Source: Oligoflexales bacterium
GTDB taxonomy: Bacteria; Bdellovibrionota_B; Oligoflexia; Oligoflexales; RGVZ01
Length of the DNA stretch: 64,000 bases
Assembly: GCA_947494335.1 (NCBI GenBank)
Contig: CANLUT010000003.1
Coordinates: forward strand, 261,381-325,380
Reading direction: 5' to 3'
Within the stretch, counting starts at the first letter, position 1. Each line of letters begins with the position of its first letter. Below the pieces are notes generated by a model, which was not told the origin of the DNA, did no database searches, and worked only from the letters and a program-made list of their open reading frames with translations. The position numbers and the translations under genes were made by a program. Positions 35,291 to 44,737 of the stretch are shown piece after piece.

Positions 35291-35417
35291 TCTAAAGATC
35301 CTTCGCGAAGTCTCAAGCGGCCTTAGCCTAAAACATGGCTAGTGATGGGCCATTCCTTTGGAGCTGCTGAGCAGCGCCAACTTGAGAGGATTCGGTAAAG
35401 TCCCAAAAATCTTTAGA
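35291..35417 (+). ncRNA. Candidate structured RNA upstream of the lolC operon
   Basis: A 9-bp helix (TCTAAAGAT at 35291-35299 with ATCTTTAGA at 35409-35417) closes a multibranch element. Within it CTCAAG (35312-35317) pairs with CTTGAG (35381-35386), enclosing a hairpin with TAGCC/GGCTA arms (about 35320-35351) and another with GCTG/CAGC (about 35360-35377). A further hairpin lies just upstream (TCTTG 35239-35243 with CAAGA 35269-35273). The layout suggests a riboswitch leader or small RNA; no known family was recognised. The rest of the 35033-35513 gap holds no coding frame that I can support. Confidence 0.4.
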
Positions 35418-35513
35418 TTAATCTTTAAATTTATTTATTAAAAACAATAAATTCGAGGGGTTAAAAGCACTTGGCGAATCAGATTTCAGGCGGTATCGTG
35501 GAGTCTTTGAAGT

Positions 35514-36872
35514 TTGCGATTCTTATTTGGAAGTAGGCCCATTGTGACCAGATTTGACGACCGTCCAAAGCCAGGATTTGCATCATGGATATGGTGGCTT
35601 GCTTGGAGGCAGCTCAGTATTCGTCGGCAAGGCGCGGGTTTATCCTTTATGACGGTCGTCTCAATTGCCGGCGTGTCGATTGGGGTTGGCGCACTGGTCT
35701 TAGTCCTTTCTGTGATGGGCGGATTCGAGGCTGATCTGCGTCGGAAAATGCTTTCTGGTGAGCCGCACATGGAGATCATTGCAGCCAACAATCCAGTTGC
35801 AGGATTTAGTCTTAAGGAGCACTCGCTCGAGGACTTCAAGCGGCGTTTCGCAGGCGTAAAGAATATCGAGCCATTCATCTCCACAGATGTAGTCTTGAAG
35901 CGACGCAGTTTTGTGAACTCAGCGACCATTATCGGTGTGCGACCGGAGTCCGAAGGTACAAACTTATGGGCTTTCGATGGTGCTTTCAGTGAAGGCGTCA
36001 TGGCGGACCTTTTTAAACTTCAAAAGCCGATGCTTCCTCAAAGTCCGGATGTCATCTTAGACCTCCCCGGCATTGCCCTTGGCGATCAATTGGCACTTCA
36101 GATCGGGGCTGAAGTTGGTGATGAAATCACGGTGTTAAGTCCGCAGGCCTCCTCTAGTTCTGCATTGGCTGGGGGCACCTTAGCGCGACGATTCGTTGTG
36201 ATCGGCAAGCTCAGCACGGGACTTTTTAATTACGACGGGAAGTGGGGCGTCGTTTCCATCGATGAAGCGCGCTATTTTATGCCGGATTTTGATCAATCTT
36301 TGGTGGAAGATCAGTACGTCACAGGCGTGGCCATGAATGTGCCCGATCCCATGAAAATGGATCCCTATGTGGAGAAGGCTAAAAAATGGTCAGATCTGTC
36401 TGCCAAAACCTGGCAAATTACAAATAAGTCATTGCTCTTTGCCCTCAAACTGGAGAAATTCACCATGGGTTCAATACTTATGTTGATTGTGTTGGTGGCC
36501 GCCTTCTCTATCAGTGGGACCATGATTATGACGGTCTTTCACAAGCGTGGGCAGGTGAGTATCTTGCGCTCGTTGGGCATGACTCGCAAAGAAATTGCGG
36601 GGCTCTTTTTAGCGCACGGTTTCACAATTGGCACAGTTGGTGTTCTCATCGGTTTGTTCGTGGGTGTAGGGCTCTGTTATTTGATTAAAAACACCCACAT
36701 GTTTCCTCTTCCCGAGGGGACATACTATCTCCGGATGTTGCCCGTGAGGTATCTGCCGGTTGAGTATGGAGTGATATGTATTTGCGCCTGGTTGTTTGCT
36801 TTATTGGCATCAACATATCCAGCCATGGCGGCTGCAGGGCAAAACCCAAGTGATGGAGTAAGGTGCGAATGA
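35514..36872 (+). CDS. lolC: Lipoprotein-releasing ABC permease LolC/LolE type
   Basis: A membrane protein of about 450 residues with the FtsX/LolCE topology: one helix near the N-terminus (VVSIAGVSIGVGALVLVLSVMG), a large periplasmic domain, then three helices at the C-terminus (MGSILMLIVLVAAFSISGTMI and two more). Motif LRSLGMTRKEI is the coupling region. With LolD it extracts lipoproteins from the inner membrane. The frame may start at TTG 35514 or, with a better GGAAGTAGG site, at GTG 35544. Only one LolC/E gene is present, so a homodimer is likely. Confidence 0.92.
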   Translation: MRFLFGSRPIVTRFDDRPKPGFASWIWWLAWRQLSIRRQGAGLSFMTVVSIAGVSIGVGALVLVLSVMGGFEADLRRKMLSGEPHMEIIAANNPVAGFSLKEHSLEDFKRRFAGVKNIEPFISTDVVLKRRSFVNSATIIGVRPESEGTNLWAFDGAFSEGVMADLFKLQKPMLPQSPDVILDLPGIALGDQLALQIGAEVGDEITVLSPQASSSSALAGGTLARRFVVIGKLSTGLFNYDGKWGVVSIDEARYFMPDFDQSLVEDQYVTGVAMNVPDPMKMDPYVEKAKKWSDLSAKTWQITNKSLLFALKLEKFTMGSILMLIVLVAAFSISGTMIMTVFHKRGQVSILRSLGMTRKEIAGLFLAHGFTIGTVGVLIGLFVGVGLCYLIKNTHMFPLPEGTYYLRMLPVRYLPVEYGVICICAWLFALLASTYPAMAAAGQNPSDGVRCE

Positions 36873-37573
36873 CTTTCGCAACGTCACAATCTGCGATTCG
36901 ACTGGATGGTGTTCGAAAAGAGTACACCATAGAGGCAACGCGTGTTGAGGCGCTGCGCGGTGTTTCGGTGGATATTCCTGAGGGCGCCATGGTTGCGGTG
37001 ACGGGCAAAAGTGGCGCAGGCAAGAGCACACTTCTTCATGTGATTGGAACGTTGGACCGGCCCACAACGGGACAGGTTTTTATAAATGGTGTTGATGTTT
37101 CCTCCATGAACGACAAGACACTTAGCCGATTCAGAAATCAAAGTGTTGGATTTGTCTTTCAGATGAATAATTTATTGCCCGAGTTCTCCGCGGTGGAAAA
37201 CGTTATGATGCCGGGAATCATCGCTGGCCTTCCTACGACGGAACTGCGTAAACGGGCTGTCAAACTTCTAGAGTCCGTGGGGCTCGGTGAGCGCGTTGAA
37301 CACAAGCCGGGTGAGCTTTCTGGTGGTGAGCAGCAAAGGGTGGCCATTGCACGAGCATTGATGATGTCGCCTCCGATTTTGGTCGCAGACGAGCCAACCG
37401 GTAACCTCGATCGAAAGACCAGTTTGATGATTCAGGATCTTCTATTGGAGCTTGTGCGAAACCATCGCATGACTTTGCTTCTTGTGACCCATGATATGGA
37501 ATTGGCCTCTCGTCTTCCTTCGCAAATCGTGATGGAAGATGGATTGGTCGTACATGACGGAGTGGTGCATTGA
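36869..37573 (+). CDS. lolD: Lipoprotein-releasing ATPase LolD
   Basis: A 234-residue ABC ATPase of the MacB/LolD type: Walker A GKSGAGKST, Q-loop FVFQMNNLLPEFSAVENV, signature LSGGEQQRVAIARAL, Walker B LVADEPTGNLD. It powers the LolC/E permease. The ATG at 36869 overlaps the permease stop (ATGA) and has a TAAGG site, which indicates coupled translation. The next gene, bamA, overlaps its end by 4 bases. Confidence 0.95.
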   Translation: MTFATSQSAIRLDGVRKEYTIEATRVEALRGVSVDIPEGAMVAVTGKSGAGKSTLLHVIGTLDRPTTGQVFINGVDVSSMNDKTLSRFRNQSVGFVFQMNNLLPEFSAVENVMMPGIIAGLPTTELRKRAVKLLESVGLGERVEHKPGELSGGEQQRVAIARALMMSPPILVADEPTGNLDRKTSLMIQDLLLELVRNHRMTLLLVTHDMELASRLPSQIVMEDGLVVHDGVVH

Positions 37574-39885
37574 AAATTTTAGTTCGCCATCTAATTTTAT
37601 TTCTATCGATCGTGTTGATGACAGGGTCGCTCGTCTTTGCTGCTGACGAAACCATTGAAGATATCGTGGTTAGGGGGAATGGACGTGTCGAGTCAGATGC
37701 AATTTTGACGATTATTAAGTCACGCCGCGGGGGCAAGCTATCAGATGCGGTCGTGCGGGAAGACATGCAAACCTTGTACGACCTTGGTTACTTCAGTGAC
37801 CTTCGTTTCTTCAAAAAAGCCTCGGGCTCCGGCGTTGTTTTGGTAATCCAAGTTGCAGAAAAGCCAGCTATCACATCGATCGTCTACGAGGGGATGAATG
37901 AAGTAAAGGAAGACGATGTAAAGGAAAAGATTGAAAGTAAGCTGTACACGATTGTCAATGAATCCAAGATCACGAACGATTTACGCGTCATCGAGAAAGT
38001 TTATGCGGAAAAAGGGTATTATCTCGCAAGAGTCAGTTATGCGCTTGATAAAGCAGGCGCCAATGAGGTGACGATTCGTTACATTGTTGACGAAGGTGGC
38101 ACAGTTCAGGTTTCAGATGTTTCGATCGTCGGTAACGACTATTTCTCAGATGCTGAGCTTATTCAAAAGATGGCCAGTCAGCCTCTAACAAGATCATCAA
38201 ACTACGGCTCAGGCGGTCTTTTCAAGGATGATTTCGTTCGTAATGACCTCGGTTTGTTGCAGTATATTTATAAAGATCAGGGATTTGCTGAAGTACAAGT
38301 GGCAAAACCCAGCCAAATCATGGACCCGGACCGAAAGTTTGTCCGGCTTACGTATAAGGTGGAAGAGGGACTTCAATATAATGTTGGTACGATCGACCTC
38401 TCCGGAGATCTGCTGTTCCCCAAAGATGATTTGATCAAAGCCATGAAATTGAAGGATGGAGGACTGTTTCGTTACAGTTACTTCACCCGTGATATTGATG
38501 TCATGAAAGATAAATACGGTGACCTGGGCTACGCTTATGCGGACATTAATCCGATCGTGACTTTTGATAAAGATAAGCGTTTGGCAAACATTAACTATGA
38601 GATCGCCAAAGGTGAAAAAATCTATTTCGGCGAAATGACGATTATCGGTAACACAAAAACTCGCGATAACGTGATGCGCCGTGAATTCAAGGTCAATGAT
38701 GCCGAGCTCTATAATTCAACTGGACTGACTGACACCAAGAAAGAATTGGGGCGCCTTGGCTATTTCGAGGACATTCAGATTCTCAACGAGCGTAATCCTG
38801 GTGATGAAACTATTTTGGATCTTAAGGTCAAGGTCAAGGAAAAGCCCACCGGACAGCTCCAGGCAAGTGTTGGGTACACGCCCCCACAGGGCGGTGTGAG
38901 ATCAGGATTATTTGGTCAGGGTGCCTACGACGAGCAAAACCAGTCCGGCTATGGGTACACGAGCAGTCTTCACGGAAAATGGGACGGTGATCGAAACTAC
39001 AATTTCGATCTAGGTTTCACCAATCCACGGGTCAACGATTCACATTGGACGGCTGGTTCAAACCTAGAGTACTCGCATCAGATTGAGCAGATAATCTCTG
39101 ACGTCGAAACAGCCGAGAAACGTTACGGGGCAAGTGTATTTGTCGGGAGAAAGCTTTTTGAGCAGGTGTCCGGACAAGCTACTTACCGCCTTCTTAAGAC
39201 GGAACAGACGAGCGATCAATATCTCAATGAGAAGTTCAAAATGCGCGGCTTACAAAGCTCGATGATATTCTCGTTGTTCCGAAATGTCAGAGATAACAAC
39301 ATCGCGCCGACGGAAGGTAGTGAGCTTTCCTTGCGTCACAAAATTACTGGCGGTCCGATACTTGGTGGAGATTACAGGTTTCAAGAAACGTCATTTGATG
39401 CAGCCTACTATCTGCCGCTTGATTTCTCTGACACATTCCGCACCTACTTCAAGCTTTCCGGTAATTTGTCTTACATCTATAGCTATCTTGGCTCCCAAGT
39501 GCCGTTCGTTGAGCGGTACCGTTTAGGTGGATATAATGATTTGCGTGGATATAAATTCGAATCCATCGGTCCGAAATTCTATATGATGCGTGCCCCCGGA
39601 TATGAGCCTGGTGAGTACAATCGCGGTGGTGATAAAAAGTTATTATTCCAATTTGAGTACTTCGTGCCGTTGCTCCCTGAGGCGGGAATTAAGGCATTAG
39701 CTTTTGCAGACTGGGGTCGCGTATATGACGATAACGAACTCGTCTCAATGAAGGGTTTGTACCGTGACGTTGGTTTTGGTTTTAGGTGGCAGACGCCAAT
39801 TGCGCCGTTTAGGTTTGAGTGGGCCTATCCTGTGATTGACGGCAAGCTGGGTGACCCTCAGCCAATATTTAGTATCGGGTTCTGA
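37570..39885 (+). CDS. bamA: Outer-membrane protein assembly factor BamA
   Basis: A 771-residue Omp85 protein with a signal peptide (ILFLSIVLMTGSLVFA). Five POTRA domains span about residues 25-350 (start IEDIVVRGNGRVESDAIL; last one KIYFGEMTIIGNTKTRDNVMRREF), followed by the 16-strand barrel. The conserved loop-6 element appears as LGGYNDLRGYKFESIGP, and the protein ends in FSIGF, a classic C-terminal beta-signal. It inserts barrel proteins in the outer membrane. It starts at TTG overlapping the lolD stop (TTGA). Confidence 0.97.
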   Translation: MKILVRHLILFLSIVLMTGSLVFAADETIEDIVVRGNGRVESDAILTIIKSRRGGKLSDAVVREDMQTLYDLGYFSDLRFFKKASGSGVVLVIQVAEKPAITSIVYEGMNEVKEDDVKEKIESKLYTIVNESKITNDLRVIEKVYAEKGYYLARVSYALDKAGANEVTIRYIVDEGGTVQVSDVSIVGNDYFSDAELIQKMASQPLTRSSNYGSGGLFKDDFVRNDLGLLQYIYKDQGFAEVQVAKPSQIMDPDRKFVRLTYKVEEGLQYNVGTIDLSGDLLFPKDDLIKAMKLKDGGLFRYSYFTRDIDVMKDKYGDLGYAYADINPIVTFDKDKRLANINYEIAKGEKIYFGEMTIIGNTKTRDNVMRREFKVNDAELYNSTGLTDTKKELGRLGYFEDIQILNERNPGDETILDLKVKVKEKPTGQLQASVGYTPPQGGVRSGLFGQGAYDEQNQSGYGYTSSLHGKWDGDRNYNFDLGFTNPRVNDSHWTAGSNLEYSHQIEQIISDVETAEKRYGASVFVGRKLFEQVSGQATYRLLKTEQTSDQYLNEKFKMRGLQSSMIFSLFRNVRDNNIAPTEGSELSLRHKITGGPILGGDYRFQETSFDAAYYLPLDFSDTFRTYFKLSGNLSYIYSYLGSQVPFVERYRLGGYNDLRGYKFESIGPKFYMMRAPGYEPGEYNRGGDKKLLFQFEYFVPLLPEAGIKALAFADWGRVYDDNELVSMKGLYRDVGFGFRWQTPIAPFRFEWAYPVIDGKLGDPQPIFSIGF

Positions 39886-39954
39886 TGCGCTGATTCCGGT
39901 ATGGGATTGCGTCGATAAAGTCTTATTGAACTAGAAGTTATGGAGAATTTAAAA

Positions 39955-40464
39955 ATGAAGGCACTGGTTAAGATTTTTGTCTGTGGGATTATCGCTTTGA
40001 ATGCGACGCAGGTGTTAGCATCGAAGTTTGGCGTCATTGATATGCAGGCTGTGATTTTGAACGTTGAAGAAGGTAAGTCCGCACGTGCCGATCTGGAGAA
40101 AAAGATCAAAGGCAAGGAAGTCGAATTCAACAAGCGTCGCGACGAGCTGGATAAGATGAACAAGGACTGGCAGAGCCAATCGGCTCTTATGAGCGAAGAG
40201 GCCAGAATTTCTAAACAAAAGGAATTCCAAGAAAAGTTTCTCGCGCTTCGTAACGACGAGATGGCATTTAGAGAAGCCGTCAAGAACGACGAGCAGAAGG
40301 CTACGCAGGGCATCGCTGTCAAGGTAGAGGGCATCGTTCAGAAGATGGCCAAGGACAAGGGTCTAGATGCGGTTTTTGAGGTCAACAATGCTGGACTTCT
40401 GTACTTGAGTCAGCCTGTTGATTTAACTAAGGATGTGATTTCGGCGTACGGCAAGAAAAAGTAA
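39955..40464 (+). CDS. skp: Periplasmic chaperone Skp/OmpH
   Basis: A 169-residue exported chaperone that escorts unfolded barrel proteins to BamA. A signal peptide (IFVCGIIALNATQVLA) precedes the conserved FGVIDMQAVI start, then a long charged coiled coil (about residues 55-125, with ARADLEKKIKGKEVEFNKRR) and a C-terminal segment LDAVFEVNNAGLLYL that closes the trimer body. The ATG at 39955 follows GGAG. Its place directly after bamA is the usual one. Confidence 0.92.
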   Translation: MKALVKIFVCGIIALNATQVLASKFGVIDMQAVILNVEEGKSARADLEKKIKGKEVEFNKRRDELDKMNKDWQSQSALMSEEARISKQKEFQEKFLALRNDEMAFREAVKNDEQKATQGIAVKVEGIVQKMAKDKGLDAVFEVNNAGLLYLSQPVDLTKDVISAYGKKK

Positions 40465-40491
40465 TTCAGAGGCACGCCAGGAGGCAAGGTC

Positions 40492-40926
40492 ATGGATGTC
40501 AAAATGCCAATGGATGTTGTGGCAATTCAGCGCGCAATTCCCCATCGCTATCCCTTTTTATTTATTGACCGCGTATTGGAAGCTAAGCCTTTCGACTCAA
40601 TCGTCGCGCTTAGAAATATCACGATTAGCGACCCAGCACTTCAAGGCCACTTTCCTGGTAACCCGATTGTTCCGGGTGTTGTTATTGTTGAAGGAGCTGC
40701 CCAAGCGGCTGCCGTGCTCGGTGCACTGAGCAAAGGCGGGTTGACCGAATGTTTGTTTACCGAAATTACTGAAGCTCGTTTTCGTAAACCGGTCGTCCCG
40801 GGTGACGTGCTGAAATACGAAATAAAGCTGACAAAGCACCGTGGTGCATTTTCTTGGTTCGATGCTCTGATGTCTGTAGACGGCTCAGAGGTTGCCGTTG
40901 TGAAGTTTAGCGCCCTGATGAAGTGA
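40492..40926 (+). CDS. fabZ: 3-hydroxyacyl-ACP dehydratase FabZ
   Basis: FabZ dehydrates 3-hydroxyacyl-ACP in fatty-acid synthesis. The hot-dog fold is shown by IPHRYPFLFIDRV (catalytic histidine) and GHFPGNPIVPGVVIVEGAAQAA (catalytic glutamate). The 144-residue length is normal. It is 27 bases after skp; lpxD is normally found between the two but is absent. FabZ and LpxA compete for the same substrate, which fits their 6-base spacing here. Confidence 0.96.
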   Translation: MDVKMPMDVVAIQRAIPHRYPFLFIDRVLEAKPFDSIVALRNITISDPALQGHFPGNPIVPGVVIVEGAAQAAAVLGALSKGGLTECLFTEITEARFRKPVVPGDVLKYEIKLTKHRGAFSWFDALMSVDGSEVAVVKFSALMK

Positions 40927-40932
40927 GAGTCT

Positions 40933-41727
40933 ATGACCAGTAAGAATACGGATACATTGATTCACCCAACCGCCATTGTCGAAAAAGGGGCTCAGTTGGG
41001 TGCTGGCGTCAAGGTCGGCCCATACTCAGTGATTGGCTCGAAGGTCGTTATTGGTGATCGCACCGAAATTCAATCGCACGTTGTGATCAGCGGGCGTGTG
41101 AAGTTAGGTTCAGAAAACCTGATTTCATCCTTTGCTAGCATCGGTTCGCGTCCTCAGGATCTAAAGTTCAAAGGCGAGGATAGTGAGCTGATTATCGGCG
41201 AGCGCAACATGTTTCGCGAGTATTGTAACGTCTCCCTTGGAACAGAGGGTGGTGGCGGTAAGACGGTTGTTGGCAATGAAAACCTCTTTATGGTTTACAC
41301 CCATATCGCACACGATTGTGTCGTGGGGAATCGGGTCATTGCCGCAAACAATGTCGCGCTGGCTGGGCATGTAGTGATTGACGATGGCGCGGTATTGGGC
41401 GGATTGTCTGGCGTTCATCAGTTTTGTCGTGTCGGGACTTTGGCAATGATTGCGGCCGGGGCTAAAGTTGTCCAGGACGTTGTACCTTACGGTATGGTCC
41501 ATGGAGACCGTGCCCGAATGAATGGTCTCAATGTCGTTGGTTTAAGACGTCTTGGTATTAGTAACTCAGATCTGCAGGTGATCAAGTCAATGTATCACCT
41601 CGTGTTTGATTCTAATCTGACGCTTGATGATGCTCTTGAGAAAATTAGAGGCGAAGTTCGTGATTGTGAATTTCGCGCCAAGTGGCTCGACTTTTTGAAA
41701 AGTAGCGAGCGAGGAATATGTCGCTAA
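40933..41727 (+). CDS. lpxA: UDP-N-acetylglucosamine acyltransferase LpxA
   Basis: LpxA performs the first step of lipid A synthesis. Hexapeptide repeats form a left-handed helix (IHPTAIVEKGAQLGAGVKVGP and following), with the catalytic histidine in VYTHIAHDCVVG and the substrate loop in FKGEDSELIIGERN. The C-terminal part (LNVVGLRRLGIS) matches the family helical domain. Its length of 264 residues is normal. It overlaps lpxB by 10 bases. Confidence 0.97.
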   Translation: MTSKNTDTLIHPTAIVEKGAQLGAGVKVGPYSVIGSKVVIGDRTEIQSHVVISGRVKLGSENLISSFASIGSRPQDLKFKGEDSELIIGERNMFREYCNVSLGTEGGGGKTVVGNENLFMVYTHIAHDCVVGNRVIAANNVALAGHVVIDDGAVLGGLSGVHQFCRVGTLAMIAAGAKVVQDVVPYGMVHGDRARMNGLNVVGLRRLGISNSDLQVIKSMYHLVFDSNLTLDDALEKIRGEVRDCEFRAKWLDFLKSSERGICR

Positions 41728-42899
41728 AGACGAACAAGTCTTATCTGATCTCGGCTGGGGAGTTGTCCGGTGATCTGCTAGCGGCAGATTTGGTGCACGC
41801 ACTGCGCTCACTGTCTCAAGAATTGGAGCCTTACGGCGTTGTTGGGGAGGCGATGCAGCGGGCTGCGGTCAGTCCTATCGCTTACACTTCTGAATTGTCT
41901 GTTATGGGGCTTGTGGAAGTTGCCAGGAAAGTTACTGAGATCCGCATGGTGGAGCAACGGATTTTGGCTTGGGTAGATCGCTTTAATCCAGCCTTTGCCG
42001 TCCTGGTTGATTTCCCCGGCTTTCACTTTCGTTTGGCCGAGCAGTTACACTTGCGAAAAATTCCCGTCTATCAATATGTAGCTCCCAAAGTTTGGGCGTG
42101 GGGGCAAAGTCGTGTGGAGCTTCTACGCCAGCATTTTGCTGGCGTCATGGGTGTTCTTCCCTTCGAAGAGGAGTTTTTTCTTCGTCACGGAGTGAATTAC
42201 GTTTATGTGGGATCACCGCATTTGGACAGAATGAACAAAATAAGTTTGGATCAGTCTAGTTTGAGGTTTACTCCTGGTCGTAAGATATACGCGTTTCTTC
42301 CTGGAAGCCGAATGAACGAGTTGAAGTTGATTCTTCCGATCATGGACCGGATTCGGCGTGAGATTTTGCGAAAAGATCCGGAAGCTTTGTGTGTGATTCC
42401 ATTGGCTTCAGGAATGGATTGGACGGACGTTGCGCCAATCTTGGATTTGGATCCTGGGGCTAAAAAATCTGAGAGTCGCTGGGAGAGTGGCGGCTTTGTT
42501 TGGTTTGATGGTTGGTCTCTTGAGCTACTGAAGGTTGCTCATAGTGCTGTGGTGGCATCGGGGACAGCCACACTTGAGTGTGCCTTGGCTGGAACGCCAA
42601 TGTCCGTGGTTTATGTCATGAACGATTTGTCTTACTCCGTTGCGAGTCGATTAGTGGATTTGCGTTGGTTTAGTCTGGTCAACTTGTTAATGAACGAAGA
42701 AGTTGTGAAAGAACACATTCAAACGATTGATCATCACGCAGTGGCCGAGGAGGCAGTGATCCTGGCGAATGACACGTTACCCCGCAGACAGATGCTGAAT
42801 AAATTTGATTTATTGGCGTCGCGTTTGCAGCCGGGTGCGGCGGAGCACGCTGCGTCATGGCTCGCGCGAGATCTTCGTGCTCGAGGTATGAAATTGTGA
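41718..42899 (+). CDS. lpxB: Lipid A disaccharide synthase LpxB
   Basis: LpxB (GT19) joins UDP-2,3-diacylglucosamine and lipid X. The hallmark start ISAGELSGDLLAADLV is present, with FPGFHFRLAE, YVAPKVWAWGQSRV, FLPGSRMNELK and SGTATLECALAGTPM. The length of 393 residues is normal. It overlaps the previous gene by 10 bases and the next by 4, so translation is coupled. Confidence 0.97.
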   Translation: MSLKTNKSYLISAGELSGDLLAADLVHALRSLSQELEPYGVVGEAMQRAAVSPIAYTSELSVMGLVEVARKVTEIRMVEQRILAWVDRFNPAFAVLVDFPGFHFRLAEQLHLRKIPVYQYVAPKVWAWGQSRVELLRQHFAGVMGVLPFEEEFFLRHGVNYVYVGSPHLDRMNKISLDQSSLRFTPGRKIYAFLPGSRMNELKLILPIMDRIRREILRKDPEALCVIPLASGMDWTDVAPILDLDPGAKKSESRWESGGFVWFDGWSLELLKVAHSAVVASGTATLECALAGTPMSVVYVMNDLSYSVASRLVDLRWFSLVNLLMNEEVVKEHIQTIDHHAVAEEAVILANDTLPRRQMLNKFDLLASRLQPGAAEHAASWLARDLRARGMKL

Positions 42900-44737
42900 C
42901 GGATGATCGGCACAAGGCACTATATAAATTCCTTCGGGATTTTGTGCTACGTCCAGTCATGTCGCAGCGATTGGTGCTAGCGACCATCTTCGTCTCTTTG
43001 CTTCTCCTGGCGCTGACTCAAGCTTCTTTTCTGGTGCTCGTAAAAGGTTTTTTAGCGGCTTTTTTTACTGATACATCCAAAGACTCGGTATCTTTTGCAT
43101 CGCTTTTGCCCGCATCTTTGCAGGTCGCGTTCCCGCAGATTGCAGCTGCTCGTTTGGAGCGCTCAGAATTTGTGATTTTGATTCCTTTTGCGATACTTCT
43201 CGCCGGGTTTATCAAGGCTGCGGCATCATATGTATATAATTTAGGTGTCGTGCGTCTTTCTTTGAAAGTGGCTCAGAATTATCGAGAGATCGTCTTTCAG
43301 GCAGTTCTGACCCTGCCATGGTTGGATTCGGCAAGACGGAGTCCTGGGGAGTGGATGTCAGTCATCATGGCTGATGCTGTCTTTATTCAAGCACGCTTGG
43401 CAGACTTTTCGACTGCTTTCATAAAAGATGGTGTGTTGATTTTGTCTTGTTTGGTGACGCTGGCATTTATCCATTGGCCAGCGGCACTGGTTTTGTTGCT
43501 CGTTAGTCCGTTTATTGCGTGGCAGATGGGGCGCGCGGGCAAACGTATTTCCTGGTACACCGAGGCTTTTCAGCGTGAATTGGGTGTTCTATCCGGACAG
43601 CTTTTGGGAATTCGCGAACGGTTTCGATTCATGAGAGCGCAGCACGGAGAAGGATTCGAGATTGCGCAGTTTAGACGCAAGAATCTGTCTTATCTGAGTA
43701 TGATGAACGGATCGATTTTCATTCGCGCGATTGTTGCTCCAGGTATGGAGTGGATCGGTTTTTTGATTTTTTCTGGATTCATCTACGCATGGACAAGAAA
43801 GATTTCGGGATTTACGGTTGAGCCAGGAGAGGCGATTCAATTTTTTGTAGCCTTAGGATTGATACTGAAGCCTGTTCGCGAACTCGGAGAGCAGGTAGCT
43901 CGCTGGAGCGAGACCATTGGGGGGCTAAGACGATCAATGGAGGTCGTTCAGGGCTCGCACCTGACAGCTGAGCATTCTTTTGCTGCTGGTTCTGTTGGTC
44001 ACAATACTATTTCGAAATTGCCCGGGTCCATCCAAATTTCACACATTGAAGTGACATATGGTGGAAGGCGCGCCTTAAACGCTTCTGATTTGACTCTAAG
44101 AAGAGGAACATCAGTAGCCGTCATCGGACCAAGTGGTTCAGGTAAAAGTACGCTAATAAAATCCCTGGCCGGGTTGATCAGACCGGCCATATGGGAGTCT
44201 GATTATGATTGGCGTAGTCTTGTTTCTTCTTCTGCGTTGGTGAGTCAGCAGCCCTTTCTATTCAAGGATTCACTAGTCAATAATCTTGTCTATGGTTTGT
44301 CACCGGAGCAGCGAAATTCTCTGACAGAGGCTGAAATAATGTCCGCTCTAGCGACGGTGAACCTAGCAGATTGGATTGTTAGCGAGCAACGCTCCCTTGA
44401 TTCGGAGTTCAATCCAGTTCAAACCAGTTTGTCAGGGGGGCAGATTCAAAGACTTGTGATCGCGCGAGCGATTTTACGGCAGCCGGATGTTTTGTTGCTT
44501 GATGAGGCGACCTCTGCAGTCGATGCCGCAACGGAGCAGGATATTTCGGAGCGATTAATAGCGAAAAATCGCGATCGTAATGGGCTGATGCTAGCTGTTA
44601 CCCATCGCCTCCGTTGGCTGGGTCTGTATGATGAGGTGTGGTTTGTTGAAGACGGAAAGCTGGTTTTCAAAGGCAGACATCAGGATTTAATGTCTAATGA
44701 TCGCTACCGTGCGTTTTGCACAAGTGGCGGTGAATGA
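42896..44737 (+). CDS. msbA: MsbA-type ABC exporter
   Basis: A fused ABC exporter of about 613 residues: six-helix membrane domain (about 1-330) and an ATPase with GPSGSGKST (Walker A), SLSGGQIQRLVIARAI (signature) and VLLLDEATSAVD (Walker B). Its position between lpxB and lpxK strongly suggests it flips lipid A core. The GTG at 42896 overlaps the lpxB stop (GTGA) and has a GAGG site; the frame extends 13 codons further. The symbol rests on context as much as on sequence. Confidence 0.85.
   Translation: MTDDRHKALYKFLRDFVLRPVMSQRLVLATIFVSLLLLALTQASFLVLVKGFLAAFFTDTSKDSVSFASLLPASLQVAFPQIAAARLERSEFVILIPFAILLAGFIKAAASYVYNLGVVRLSLKVAQNYREIVFQAVLTLPWLDSARRSPGEWMSVIMADAVFIQARLADFSTAFIKDGVLILSCLVTLAFIHWPAALVLLLVSPFIAWQMGRAGKRISWYTEAFQRELGVLSGQLLGIRERFRFMRAQHGEGFEIAQFRRKNLSYLSMMNGSIFIRAIVAPGMEWIGFLIFSGFIYAWTRKISGFTVEPGEAIQFFVALGLILKPVRELGEQVARWSETIGGLRRSMEVVQGSHLTAEHSFAAGSVGHNTISKLPGSIQISHIEVTYGGRRALNASDLTLRRGTSVAVIGPSGSGKSTLIKSLAGLIRPAIWESDYDWRSLVSSSALVSQQPFLFKDSLVNNLVYGLSPEQRNSLTEAEIMSALATVNLADWIVSEQRSLDSEFNPVQTSLSGGQIQRLVIARAILRQPDVLLLDEATSAVDAATEQDISERLIAKNRDRNGLMLAVTHRLRWLGLYDEVWFVEDGKLVFKGRHQDLMSNDRYRAFCTSGGE

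Noticed and set aside
35291-35417. The structured region before lolC as 6S RNA, tmRNA or signal-recognition RNA.
   Set aside because: The diagnostic conserved segments of these RNAs are absent and the length does not fit; it is left as unassigned.
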